Source: Mycobacterium sp.
Lineage (GTDB): Bacteria; Actinomycetota; Actinomycetes; Mycobacteriales; Mycobacteriaceae
Assembly: GCA_021732005.1 (NCBI GenBank)
Contig: JAKFVT010000055.1
Coordinates: forward strand, 79,566 to 143,565
Direction: 5' to 3'
DNA: 64,000 nucleotides
This document shows, piece by piece, positions 19,473 to 26,590 of this stretch. The translations under genes and the position numbers were made by a program. Below the pieces are notes generated by a model. That model searched no databases. It was not told where the DNA came from and saw nothing but the letters and a program-made list of their open reading frames with translations. Every line of letters starts with the position of its first letter. Position 1 is the first letter of the stretch.

Positions 19473-19484
19473 CAGCAACAGGAG
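19473..19484 (+). promoter_or_regulatory. Ribosome binding site with anti-SD complement in the leader
   Basis: CAGCAACA abuts the GGAG ribosome binding site of the DUF4395 gene. Its eight bases can pair perfectly with either of two TGTTGCTG copies in the polycysteine codons about 80-100 bases upstream. It is the likely occluded site in the attenuator. Confidence 0.6.
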
Positions 19485-19492
19485 AAGAAAAC

Positions 19493-19963
19493 ATGTCGAC
19501 AAGCATCACCAACGCCCCCGCCGTCGCCCAGGTGGATGTCCGCGGCCCCCGCTTTGCGGCCTGGGTCACCACGGGCGTCCTGGTCGCGGTTCTCGTCGTC
19601 TCCGGATTCAGCACGGTCGCGGCGGCCGTGCTCCTGGGGTTGCAGGCCGTGGTGTTCGCAATCGGGGCGCTGCGCGGGCCGCGTCAGCACCCCTACGGAT
19701 TGATCTTCGCCAACGTCGTCGCCCCGCGGCTGAGCCCCGTCTCCGAGCGGGAGCCGGTGCCGCCGTTGAAGTTCGCACAATTGGTGGGGTTCGTGTTCGC
19801 GGTCGCCGGCACCGCCGGCTTCGCCCTGGGAGCACCGCTGCTCGGCACCGTCGCCACCGCTTTCGCCCTGTTCGCCGCTTTCCTCAACGCGGCCTTCGGC
19901 ATCTGCCTGGGCTGCCAGATCTACCCCCTCGTGGCCAGGCTGCGTACGCCGGCCACCACCTGA
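19493..19963 (+). CDS. DUF4395 family membrane protein
   Basis: A 156-residue integral membrane protein with about four hydrophobic helices (VTTGVLVAVLVVSGFSTVAA, GLQAVVFAIGAL, FAQLVGFVFAVAGTAGFAL, FAAFLNAAFGICLGCQIY). The cysteine pair in GICLGCQIY and the histidine in PRQHPYG are typical of DUF4395. A redox or sulfur-related role is inferred from context only. It is the first gene of the operon controlled by the polycysteine leader, with a GGAG ribosome binding site. The sulfurtransferase follows 36 bp later. Confidence 0.9.
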   Translation: MSTSITNAPAVAQVDVRGPRFAAWVTTGVLVAVLVVSGFSTVAAAVLLGLQAVVFAIGALRGPRQHPYGLIFANVVAPRLSPVSEREPVPPLKFAQLVGFVFAVAGTAGFALGAPLLGTVATAFALFAAFLNAAFGICLGCQIYPLVARLRTPATT

Positions 19964-19999
19964 GCTTTTTCTAGACACGCAACCGAAAGGAACTACTTC

Positions 20000-20833
20000 A
20001 TGGCACGCTCCGACGTCCTGGTCTCCACGGACTGGGCCGAGAGCAATCTCGATGCGCCGAACGTCGTCTTCGTCGAGGTCGACGAGGACACCTCGGCTTA
20101 CGAAGACGGCCACATCGCCGGCGCCGTCAGGCTGGACTGGAAGACCGAACTGCAGGACCAGGTCAAGCGTGACTTCGTCGATCAGCAGCAGTTCTCGAAG
20201 TTGTTGTCCGACAAGGGAATCAGCAATGACGACACCGTGATCCTGTACGGAGGCAACAACAACTGGTTCGCCGCGTACGCCTACTGGTACTTCAAGCTGT
20301 ACGGCCACGAGAACGTCAAGCTGCTCGACGGCGGCCGCAAGAAGTGGGAACTCGACGGACGCCCCCTGGTGACCGAGGTGCCCGACCGGCCCGCCACGTC
20401 GTACGCCGCGAAGGCCCCCGACAACACCATTCGGGCGTTCCGCGACGAGGTGATCGCCGCGATCAACGCCAAGAACCTGGTGGACGTGCGGTCCCCCGAC
20501 GAGTTCTCCGGCAAGATCCTCGCGCCGGCCCACCTCCCACAGGAGCAGAGCCAGCGCCCCGGGCATATCCCCGGCGCCATCAACGTTCCGTGGAGCAGGG
20601 CTGCAAACGAGGACGGCACCTTCAAGTCCGACGAGGAACTGGCCAAGCTCTACGCCGCGGCCGGCCTGGACGGCGAGAAGGAGACGATCGCCTACTGCCG
20701 AATCGGCGAGCGGTCATCGCACACCTGGTTCGTGCTGCAGGAACTCTTGGGGCACAAGAACGTCAAGAACTACGACGGTAGTTGGACCGAATATGGCTCC
20801 CTGGTGGGGGCCCCGATCGAGTTGGGAAGTTGA
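20000..20833 (+). CDS. cysA2: Thiosulfate sulfurtransferase (tandem rhodanese), CysA2/SseA type
   Basis: A cytosolic enzyme that transfers sulfane sulfur from thiosulfate to an acceptor such as cyanide or a thiol. The 277 residues form two rhodanese domains. The N-terminal one is inactive (no cysteine at the loop). The C-terminal one has catalytic cysteine in AYCRIGERSSHTWF, a six-residue rhodanese loop. Conserved marks are DEDTSAYEDGHIAGAVRLDW and VRSPDEFSGK. A GAAAGGAAC site precedes ATG 20000. It is cotranscribed with DUF4395 and sseC, and corresponds to Rv0815c. Confidence 0.94.
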   Translation: MARSDVLVSTDWAESNLDAPNVVFVEVDEDTSAYEDGHIAGAVRLDWKTELQDQVKRDFVDQQQFSKLLSDKGISNDDTVILYGGNNNWFAAYAYWYFKLYGHENVKLLDGGRKKWELDGRPLVTEVPDRPATSYAAKAPDNTIRAFRDEVIAAINAKNLVDVRSPDEFSGKILAPAHLPQEQSQRPGHIPGAINVPWSRAANEDGTFKSDEELAKLYAAAGLDGEKETIAYCRIGERSSHTWFVLQELLGHKNVKNYDGSWTEYGSLVGAPIELGS

Positions 20834-20835
20834 TC

Positions 20836-21138
20836 ATGTGCTCTGCACCTAAACAAGGACAGACTCTGCCCGCCGGTGTCGACCTCGAGAAGGAGACCGT
20901 GATCACGGGCCGCGTGGTGGACGACTCGGGTCAGACGGTGGGCGGTGCCTTCGTGCGTCTGCTGGACTCGAGCGACGAGTTCACCGCCGAGGTGGTGGCC
21001 TCGGCGACCGGTGACTTCCGGTTCTTCGCGGCACCGGGCACCTGGACAGTGCGTGCGCTGTCCAAGGTCGGCAACGGCGACGCCACCGTCGCGCCGACCG
21101 GCGCCGGGATCCACGAAGTCGACATCAAGGTCGCGTGA
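20836..21138 (+). CDS. sseC: SseC family protein (DUF1416)
   Basis: A 100-residue protein of the DUF1416 family that always partners the rhodanese gene in mycobacteria (Rv0814c, sseC2). The sequence ITGRVVDDSGQTVGGAFVRLLDSS reads as a transthyretin- or CarboxypepD_reg-like beta sandwich. A conserved cysteine follows the initiator (MCSAPKQG). ATG 20836 was chosen because it starts two bases after the rhodanese stop; the track start at 20782 lies inside that gene. A role in sulfur metabolism is inferred from linkage. Confidence 0.92.
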   Translation: MCSAPKQGQTLPAGVDLEKETVITGRVVDDSGQTVGGAFVRLLDSSDEFTAEVVASATGDFRFFAAPGTWTVRALSKVGNGDATVAPTGAGIHEVDIKVA

Positions 21139-21212
21139 CGCCGAAGCCGGCGAGGAACGAGCCGGTGAGAAGTCGCGCCATCAGGCGTCGCGTAAGTCAC
21201 GAAAGAGACGGC

Positions 21213-21239
21213 GGCTCGGGCGGTGACCTCGCCCGAGCC
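21213..21239 (+). terminator. Hairpin terminator after sseC
   Basis: A perfect 10-bp stem (GGCTCGGGCG with its complement) has a 7-base loop and no T-run. This is the GC-rich, U-less hairpin style often seen at mycobacterial operon ends. It separates sseC from the next promoter only 5 bases later. Confidence 0.65.
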
Positions 21240-21244
21240 CCGGA

Positions 21245-21250
21245 TAGACT
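21245..21250 (+). promoter_or_regulatory. -10 element for leaderless small membrane protein
   Basis: TAGACT fits TANNNT and ends 6 bases before GTG 21257, so the transcript should start at that GTG without a 5' untranslated region. Confidence 0.6.
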
Positions 21251-21256
21251 GTCACC

Positions 21257-21355
21257 GTGGTTCTTTTCTACGAGATCCTGCTGGTTGCGACGGTCGTGTT
21301 GATCACCTGGTTCGCGTTGTACGCGCTCTATCGACTGATCACCGACGAGTCGTGA
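21257..21355 (+). CDS. Leaderless 32-aa single-span membrane protein
   Basis: Missing from the track because of its size. It encodes 32 residues, [20 protein letters not shown] followed by [12 protein letters not shown]. This is a single hydrophobic helix with a short charged tail, expected in the cytoplasmic membrane. A TANNNT -10 sits 6 bases upstream, with no ribosome binding site, fitting leaderless translation. Its stop codon overlaps the GTG of the nitrobindin-like gene (GTGA), so it may serve to couple translation as well as have its own function. No family is recognised. Confidence 0.7.
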   Translation: MVLFYEILLVATVVLITWFALYALYRLITDES

Positions 21356-21996
21356 GCTCCGAGGACATCTCCGGTAGCGGCGATCGTGCCGTAGCAGCGG
21401 CGGTTGAGAGGGCGAGGGAAACGGCCGGCCGCAACATCCCGGTTTTCGACGACCTTCCGGTTCCCGCCGACACCGCCAACCTGCGCCTGGGCGCCAACCT
21501 CAACGATGCGCTGCTCGCGTTACTCCCGCTGGTCGGGGTGTGGCGCGGCGAGGGCGAGGGTCGCGGAGCCCACGGCGACTATCACTTCGGACAGCAGATC
21601 ATCGTCTCGCACGACGGCGGTGAATATCTGAACTGGGAATCCCGGTCCTGGCGGCTCGACGAGGCCGGCGAGTACGCCGGCCCGGGGTTGCGGGAGTCCG
21701 GCTTCTGGCGGTTCGTCCCCGACCCGGGAGATCCGAGTGAATCGCAGGCCATCGAGCTGATGCTGGCGCACTCCGCGGGTTACGTCGAGTTGTTCTATGG
21801 CCGCCCCCGCAATCAGTCATCCTGGGAGCTGGTGACCGATGCGCTGGCACGCAGCACGTCCGGCGTGCTGGTCGGCGGGGCGAAAAGGTTGTACGGGATC
21901 GTCGAGGGTGACCTGGCCTACGTCGAGGAGCGGGTCGACGCCGACGGCGGACTTGTTCCGCACCTGTCCGCGCGGCTGACGCGATACGTCGGCTGA
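21352..21996 (+). CDS. Nitrobindin/FABP-like beta-barrel protein
   Basis: A 214-residue protein with a C-terminal beta-barrel of about 160 residues, homologous to Rv0813c. That protein was described as fatty-acid-binding-like and later grouped with haem-binding nitrobindins. Visible blocks are [39 protein letters not shown] and [22 protein letters not shown]; the histidine in the last is the likely haem ligand by family analogy. The start GTG 21352 overlaps the 32-aa gene by 4 bases. Upstream track codons fall in the terminator and promoter. Confidence 0.88.
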   Translation: MSSEDISGSGDRAVAAAVERARETAGRNIPVFDDLPVPADTANLRLGANLNDALLALLPLVGVWRGEGEGRGAHGDYHFGQQIIVSHDGGEYLNWESRSWRLDEAGEYAGPGLRESGFWRFVPDPGDPSESQAIELMLAHSAGYVELFYGRPRNQSSWELVTDALARSTSGVLVGGAKRLYGIVEGDLAYVEERVDADGGLVPHLSARLTRYVG

Positions 21997-22328
21997 TGCG
22001 CAGCGTTGCCCTCGGGGTCGCCACGGCGGCCACCGCGCTTCTCGCCGGGTGCGCCCCGGCCCCGTCCCCATCGCAGCCGACCGCGATCAGCCCGGCGCCG
22101 AGCACCACCAGTCCCCTGCAAGACACCACGTCCCCGAACACCCCGTCCCCGAGCACCACGACGCCCGGGTCGGCCGAGCACGGTTCGCTGGCCCGCTGCC
22201 TGCACGAGCACGGCGTCCCCGACTCGGCCGGTACCGCGGTCCTGGGTCCGCCGTCTGGGGTCGACCCCGGTGTCTGGGATCGGGCGATGAAAGCGTGCTC
22301 GTCGCTGGAGCCAGGCCCGGCCGGCTAG
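21996..22328 (+). CDS. Putative lipoprotein with VWDxxxxAC motif, copy 1
   Basis: A 110-residue exported lipoprotein. It has a signal peptide with lipobox LLAGC, a long Pro/Ser/Thr linker, and a short C-terminal domain (LARCLHEHGVPDSAGTAVLG ... GVDPGVWDRAMKACSSLEP). Two cysteines in the domain could pair. The ATG overlaps the stop of the nitrobindin-like gene by one base, so they are coupled. A paralog lies at 22471-22836. The role is unknown; it is expected on the outer face of the plasma membrane. Confidence 0.8.
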   Translation: MRSVALGVATAATALLAGCAPAPSPSQPTAISPAPSTTSPLQDTTSPNTPSPSTTTPGSAEHGSLARCLHEHGVPDSAGTAVLGPPSGVDPGVWDRAMKACSSLEPGPAG

Positions 22329-22470
22329 CCACCGACGAATCCGCCGAGCCGACAACGGTTTTCCCGACGTCCGGTCACACATCGCTCACAGCTGTCGCAC
22401 AGGCGCGTGCTAATCAGCGCCTACGCAGATTGCATACGGTCGGTCTTCCCTTAGAGATGGAGACGACGAG

Positions 22471-22836
22471 ATGACTCTGCGACCGTTGCATGCCGCAGCG
22501 ATGGGCGCCATGGGCGCGGCCCTCATCGGCGCCGTGGTGGCGTGTGCGCCCTCGAGCGATGCGGCACCGGGCAACCCGGCCGGGCCGAACGATCCGTTCG
22601 TGAAATGTATGACCGACAACGGTGTGCCCACACCGCCTGAGGGCGGTCCCGGTGACCCCGGCGGGCAGGGCGGTCAGCGGAGCGGCCCGCCACCGCAGGG
22701 TGGTCCGGGCGGGCAGCCCGACTTCGGCGCAGCCGGCGGTCCGCCGCCGGCACCGCCGGGTGTCGACCAATCGGTGTGGGACAAGGGACTACAGGCGTGC
22801 GCGTCATTGGCGCCCGCGCCGCCTCAGCAGCGCTGA
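22471..22836 (+). CDS. Putative lipoprotein with VWDxxxxAC motif, copy 2
   Basis: A 121-residue paralog of the preceding lipoprotein. It shares FVKCMTDNGVPTP and GVDQSVWDKGLQACASLAPAP, but the two motifs are separated by a Gly/Pro/Gln-rich linker (GGPGDPGGQGGQRSG). The lipobox is VVAC. ATG 22471 follows AGAGATGGAGACG. It has its own 142-bp upstream region, so it may be separately transcribed. It converges on the candidate sRNA. Tandem duplication with linker divergence is the simplest history. Confidence 0.8.
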   Translation: MTLRPLHAAAMGAMGAALIGAVVACAPSSDAAPGNPAGPNDPFVKCMTDNGVPTPPEGGPGDPGGQGGQRSGPPPQGGPGGQPDFGAAGGPPPAPPGVDQSVWDKGLQACASLAPAPPQQR

Positions 22837-22846
22837 GGAGCCTGAG

Positions 22847-23035
22847 TAAAGGGGCGGCCCCCGAGCCGTTGTTCCCTGGTCGGACTAACCAAGAGCTCGG
22901 GGGCCGGGTAGCTGCCTGGAATTCGCCAGCGCGCTCAGAGCGCAGGTGAAATCCCGGCACCTGGTGCTGCTAGCGGGCAGCCACCTCACATGTCCTAGAA
23001 GCTATCAATTTTCCGGACCACCTCCCTTCTCGTGT
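22847..23035 (-). ncRNA. Candidate structured small RNA (about 190 nt)
   Basis: The gap between convergent genes has a strong minus-strand promoter: TTGGCA (23067-23072), 18-base spacer, TACTTT (23043-23048). The predicted start is A 23035. The transcript is rich in nested stems, for example GGTGGCTGC...GCAGCACC and GCGCT-CAG-AGCGC. It ends in an 11-bp GC stem (22856-22866 with 22895-22905) followed by CCCCTTTAC. There is no credible ORF. I could not match it to a known RNA family from memory. Confidence 0.55.
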
Positions 23036-23042
23036 ACCGACG

Positions 23043-23072
23043 AAAGTACCCGCGTCAGAAAGGTTGTGCCAA
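23043..23072 (-). promoter_or_regulatory. Promoter of the candidate sRNA
   Basis: Minus-strand TTGGCA and TACTTT are separated by 18 bases. It begins 14 bp after the aminodeoxychorismate lyase stop codon, so it drives only the intergenic region. Confidence 0.6.
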
Positions 23073-23085
23073 GAGATTTTCGCGA

Positions 23086-23973
23086 TCAGCGATCACAGAC
23101 GATCGCGGCGTCGACCAGAGCGGCCACCTCGGCGGCCAGGCCAGTGGGCGGCAGCGCCTGCCCGTCGAGAGTGTGCACCCGGGCCGCCAGCGTCATGCTG
23201 GACACCAGCCAAACCCCCTGTGCGGCATACAAGTCGGATGGCCGCAGCGCACGGAAGTCGCAGTCGTAGCCCTTTTCACGGGCTACCTCGAACAGCGCCT
23301 GCTGCGTGGTGCCACGCAGGATCGGGTACCACGGCGGCGGGGTGAGCAGGGTCGTTCCCGAGCCCTCGTCGGTGGCGATCACCACCGTCGAGCGCGGACC
23401 CTCGAGCAGGTACCCGTCGGAGCTGACGAAGATCACGTCACCGGCGCCCTTGTCGGCGGCGTGCCGCAGCGCGGCCATGTTCACCGCGTACGACAGCGTC
23501 TTGGCGCCGGCCACCAGCCACGGCATGGCGTCCACTCCGCTGGACGGCAACCCGCGATCGAGCAGCACCGCGGCGATCCCGTCGCGGCGGGTGGCGACAA
23601 CGCGGTCCGGCACGGGATTGACCGTGAGGTAGGCGGTCGGATCCGAGCCGCTCTCCCGACCGCGGGAGTACACCAGCCGCAACGCGCCCTCGGCCGCCGT
23701 CGATGACGTCCACTCGCCGACCGCGACACCGATGGCCCGCCGCCAGGCCGACAGGTCCGGTTCCGGAAGGTCCATCGTCTTCGCCGACTGGGTGAGGCGG
23801 CGCAAATGCGCGTCCACCAAGCAGGCGCGGCCGTCGCGGACCAGCAGAGTCTCGAACACGCCGTCGCCCCGGACGGCCGCGAGGTCGTCGGCGAACAGCA
23901 GCGGCTGCGCCGGGTCGCGCACCTCGCCGTCGAGAGTGACGAGCACCGAGAGGCGGCCGGGCATTCCAAGCAT
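23086..23973 (-). CDS. pabC: Aminodeoxychorismate lyase-like PLP enzyme (class IV aminotransferase)
   Basis: A fold-type IV pyridoxal phosphate enzyme that splits 4-amino-4-deoxychorismate to p-aminobenzoate for folate. The M. tuberculosis equivalent Rv0812 has been assigned this activity. The 295 residues show ADDLAAVRGDGVFETLLVRDG, the PLP lysine in VAGAKTLSYAVNMAALRHA, and the phosphate-binding region YLLEGPRSTVVIA. The start is ATG 23973, with a TACGCT -10-like hexamer 8 bases upstream (possibly leaderless). The upstream track codons overlap the divergent gene's promoter. A branched-chain or D-amino acid aminotransferase role cannot be excluded by sequence. Confidence 0.85.
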   Translation of the reverse strand: MLGMPGRLSVLVTLDGEVRDPAQPLLFADDLAAVRGDGVFETLLVRDGRACLVDAHLRRLTQSAKTMDLPEPDLSAWRRAIGVAVGEWTSSTAAEGALRLVYSRGRESGSDPTAYLTVNPVPDRVVATRRDGIAAVLLDRGLPSSGVDAMPWLVAGAKTLSYAVNMAALRHAADKGAGDVIFVSSDGYLLEGPRSTVVIATDEGSGTTLLTPPPWYPILRGTTQQALFEVAREKGYDCDFRALRPSDLYAAQGVWLVSSMTLAARVHTLDGQALPPTGLAAEVAALVDAAIVCDR

Positions 23974-23999
23974 GGAGCATGAGCGTAGTGGCAGCCCCG

Positions 24000-24005
24000 T
24001 AGAGT
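24000..24005 (+). promoter_or_regulatory. -10 element for the leaderless ygfZ-like gene
   Basis: TAGAGT ends 6 bases before GTG 24012, the TANNNT-N6-GTG layout of leaderless mycobacterial transcripts. Confidence 0.55.
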
Positions 24006-24011
24006 TGATGT

Positions 24012-25103
24012 GTGTCAGCAGTCCCCGCACCTGACAATTCCCCCGATGCCGGCGCGATCTGGCACTACGGCGACCCGTTCGGTGAGCAGCGCAGCGCCGA
24101 GCACGACGCCGTCGTGGTCGATCGCTCGCACCGCGCGGTCATCACACTCACCGGATCCGACCGGCGCAGCTGGCTGCACTCACTGTGCTCCCAGCACGTC
24201 AGTGAGCTGCCCGACGGCGCCTCCACCGAGAACCTGAGCCTCGACGGGCAGGGCCGTGTCGAAGACCACTGGGTGCAGACCGAATTGGGTGGCGTCACGT
24301 ATCTCGACACCGAACGCGGCCGCGGTGAACCGCTGCTGGCCTACCTGCGCAAGATGGTGTTCTGGGCCGATGTGGCTCCTGAGGCCGCCGACCTGGCTGT
24401 GCTCTCGCTGCTCGGCCCGCGCCTCGCCGATGCGGCGGTCCTCGGCGCGCTGGGTGTCGACGAACTGCCTGCGGAGTCGACGGCCGTGGCCCTCGCCGGC
24501 GGTGGTTTCCTGCGCCGGATGCCCGCCCGGCCCGGTCAGATCGAACTGGACCTCGTGGTTCCCCGCGGCGATGTGACGACCTGGTTGAGCAGGCTGGACG
24601 CGGCCGGGGTGCGCCGCGCCGGGGTGTGGGCGTACGAGGCGCTCCGGGTCGCGGCGCAGCGCCCACGTCTGGGAGTGGACACCGACGAGCGGACAATCCC
24701 GCACGAGGCCGGGTGGATCGGCGGCCCCGGGCAAGGAGCCGTGCACCTCGACAAGGGTTGCTATCGCGGCCAGGAGACGGTCGCGCGGGTCCACAACTTG
24801 GGAAAGCCGCCCCGAATGCTGGTCCTGGTGCACCTCGACGGATCCGGTGAGCGCCCGGTCACCGGTGATCCGCTGCTGGCCGGTGGGCGTGTCGTCGGCA
24901 GGCTGGGCACCGTCGTCGACCACGTCGATCTCGGGCCGATCGCCTTGGCTCTGGTAAAGCGGGGTATTCCGGCCGATACCGCTCTGACCACGGGCGGCGA
25001 GCATGAGGTGGCCGCCGAAATCGACCCGGAATCACTGCCGCCGACCGACGCCGTGGGGGCCGGGCGGCTCGCGGTGGAGCGCCTGCGTCGCGGCGCGGTG
25101 TGA
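24012..25103 (+). CDS. ygfZ: Folate-binding protein YgfZ (GcvT-like)
   Basis: A cytosolic tetrahydrofolate-binding protein related to the glycine cleavage T protein. In E. coli, YgfZ supports certain iron-sulfur enzymes such as MiaB. The 363 residues contain the family signature KGCYRGQETVARVHNLGKPP with its conserved cysteine, and the folate fold segments SDRRSWLHSLCSQHV and VALAGGGFLRRMP. GTG 24012 is the leaderless start. It is divergent from the aminodeoxychorismate lyase, an apt pairing since both concern folate. It corresponds to Rv0811c. Confidence 0.92.
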   Translation: MSAVPAPDNSPDAGAIWHYGDPFGEQRSAEHDAVVVDRSHRAVITLTGSDRRSWLHSLCSQHVSELPDGASTENLSLDGQGRVEDHWVQTELGGVTYLDTERGRGEPLLAYLRKMVFWADVAPEAADLAVLSLLGPRLADAAVLGALGVDELPAESTAVALAGGGFLRRMPARPGQIELDLVVPRGDVTTWLSRLDAAGVRRAGVWAYEALRVAAQRPRLGVDTDERTIPHEAGWIGGPGQGAVHLDKGCYRGQETVARVHNLGKPPRMLVLVHLDGSGERPVTGDPLLAGGRVVGRLGTVVDHVDLGPIALALVKRGIPADTALTTGGEHEVAAEIDPESLPPTDAVGAGRLAVERLRRGAV

Positions 25104-25181
25104 CGTTCACCCTCGGCCTAACGGGCCTGCCAGCACATCGCAGTGCGGCACGGTAAGGTGTTGGCAGGACAATAACCAATA

Positions 25182-25213
25182 CACAGATCGGAGCCGCCTG
25201 CATCCCGGGCCGC
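25182..25213 (+). promoter_or_regulatory. 5' UTR hairpin upstream of the DUF3073 gene
   Basis: CGGAGC...GCTCCG arms enclose about 20 bases (CGCCTGCATCCCGGGC) within the 137-bp gap before the DUF3073 ATG. The stem is modest. It may influence translation, but nothing ties it to a known riboswitch. Confidence 0.3.
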
Positions 25214-25240
25214 TCCGTTATTGCGCGAGGGGGTTCCCCC

Positions 25241-25432
25241 ATGGGCCGCGGCCGGGCAAAGGCAAAGCAGACCAAGGTTGCTCGGGAGCTGAAATACAGC
25301 TCTCCGCAGATCGATGTCGATCGGCTCCGCAAGGAGCTGTCGGGGTCGGAGTCGGAGTCGCGAGAGTCTGACACCGTAGACAACGGGTTCGACGAGGACC
25401 CGTGGGCCGACGAGGGTAGCTGGCGGCGCTGA
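25241..25432 (+). CDS. DUF3073 family protein
   Basis: A 63-residue basic-then-acidic protein, MGRGRAKAKQTKVARELKYS followed by an acidic C-terminus ending WADEGSWRR. The sequence matches the actinobacterial DUF3073 family (Rv0810c), which is conserved next to purM. The basic start suggests nucleic acid or ribosome contact, which is inference. GAGGGGG lies just before ATG 25241. It is convergent with purM. Confidence 0.92.
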   Translation: MGRGRAKAKQTKVARELKYSSPQIDVDRLRKELSGSESESRESDTVDNGFDEDPWADEGSWRR

Positions 25433-25471
25433 GCCGCCGCCCCTCCTCTTCAAAGCGCTGGGCCTGATCCG

Positions 25472-26542
25472 CTAAAAGCGGGGATGTAGGCCTACCAGCT
25501 TCGCTCTCGGGCCATCCTTGCCCTTGGTGACGGTGCCCAGTGTCCAGCAATTCAGGTGGCGTGCAGTCAGGATCGCCAGCGCGCGGTCGGTGTCCTCCGG
25601 CGCGACGACGGCGACCATTCCGACGCCCATGTTGAACGTCTTCTCCATCTCCGGGCGGTCGATGCGGCCGCGCTGCGCGATCATCGCGAACACCGGTGCG
25701 GGAGTCCACGTTCCGCGATCCAGTTCGGCGACCAGACCGTGCGGGATGACGCGTTCGAGATTGGCGGCAAGCCCGCCGCCGGTCACGTGGCAGAACGTGC
25801 GCACCTGCGTCTCGGCGGCCAGCGCCAGGCAATCCTTGGCGTAGATGCGGGTGGGCTCGAGCAGTTCCTCCCCGAGCGTGCGGCCGAACTCCTCGACGTG
25901 GCCGGCGAGGTTCATCCGGTCGATCTCGAGCAGAACTTTGCGGGCCAGCGAGTATCCGTTGGAGTGCAGGCCGGACGATCCCATCGCGATGATCACGTCA
26001 CCGGGGCGCACCCGATCGGGTCCCAGCACGTCATCGGCCTCGACGACGCCCACACCGGTGGCGGAGATGTCGTAATGGTCGGGTTCCATCAGGCCGGGAT
26101 GTTCTGCCGTCTCCCCGCCGAGCAACGCACATCCGGCGATCACACAACCCTCGGCGATACCCGAGACGATCGCGGCGACGCGCTCCGGAACGGTACGTCC
26201 GACGGCGATGTAGTCCTGCAGGAACAGCGGTTCGGCTCCGCACACCACGAGGTCGTCGACCACCATCGCGACCAGGTCCAGGCCGACGGTGTCGTGCTTG
26301 TCCATCGCCTGCGCCACGGCGAGCTTGGTGCCGACCCCGTCGGTCGACGCGGCCAGCAGCGGTTCCCGATAGTCCCCGCGCAGCGCGAACAGCCCGGCGA
26401 AGCCGCCCAGTCCGCCCCGCACCTCGGGCCTGGTGGCCCGCTTCGCCAGCGGCTTGAACAGCTCGACCGCGCGGTCACCGGCCTCGATATCCACCCCGGC
26501 CGATGCGTAGGAGATCAGGTTGTCTTCCTCGCGATCCGTCAT
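25472..26542 (-). CDS. purM: Phosphoribosylformylglycinamidine cyclo-ligase (AIR synthetase)
   Basis: The fifth step of purine synthesis, closing the imidazole ring of FGAM to AIR with ATP. The 356 residues show the AIRS-fold nucleotide region LLAASTDGVGTKLAVAQ, the LVAMVVDDLVVCGAEPLF stretch, GCALLGGETAEHPG, MGSSGLHSNGYSLARKVL and HVTGGGLAANLERVIP. Normal length. ATG 26542 has a TAGCCT hexamer 8 bases upstream, possibly leaderless. In H37Rv (Rv0809) it is separated from purF by the Rv0808/Rv0807 region; here a DUF2461 gene, a cupin gene and an SDR intervene. Confidence 0.97.
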   Translation of the reverse strand: MTDREEDNLISYASAGVDIEAGDRAVELFKPLAKRATRPEVRGGLGGFAGLFALRGDYREPLLAASTDGVGTKLAVAQAMDKHDTVGLDLVAMVVDDLVVCGAEPLFLQDYIAVGRTVPERVAAIVSGIAEGCVIAGCALLGGETAEHPGLMEPDHYDISATGVGVVEADDVLGPDRVRPGDVIIAMGSSGLHSNGYSLARKVLLEIDRMNLAGHVEEFGRTLGEELLEPTRIYAKDCLALAAETQVRTFCHVTGGGLAANLERVIPHGLVAELDRGTWTPAPVFAMIAQRGRIDRPEMEKTFNMGVGMVAVVAPEDTDRALAILTARHLNCWTLGTVTKGKDGPRAKLVGLHPRF

Positions 26543-26590
26543 CGGGCATAAGGCTACCGGTCGACGCCCGCTGCCGAAACGGGCCAGTCG

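Noticed and set aside
22847-23035. Signal recognition particle RNA or 6C RNA
   Set aside because: GGTCCGGAAAA resembles part of the SRP RNA and the region is GC-hairpin-rich, but the paired GGAAGGAAGCAGC core and the C-rich twin loops are absent.
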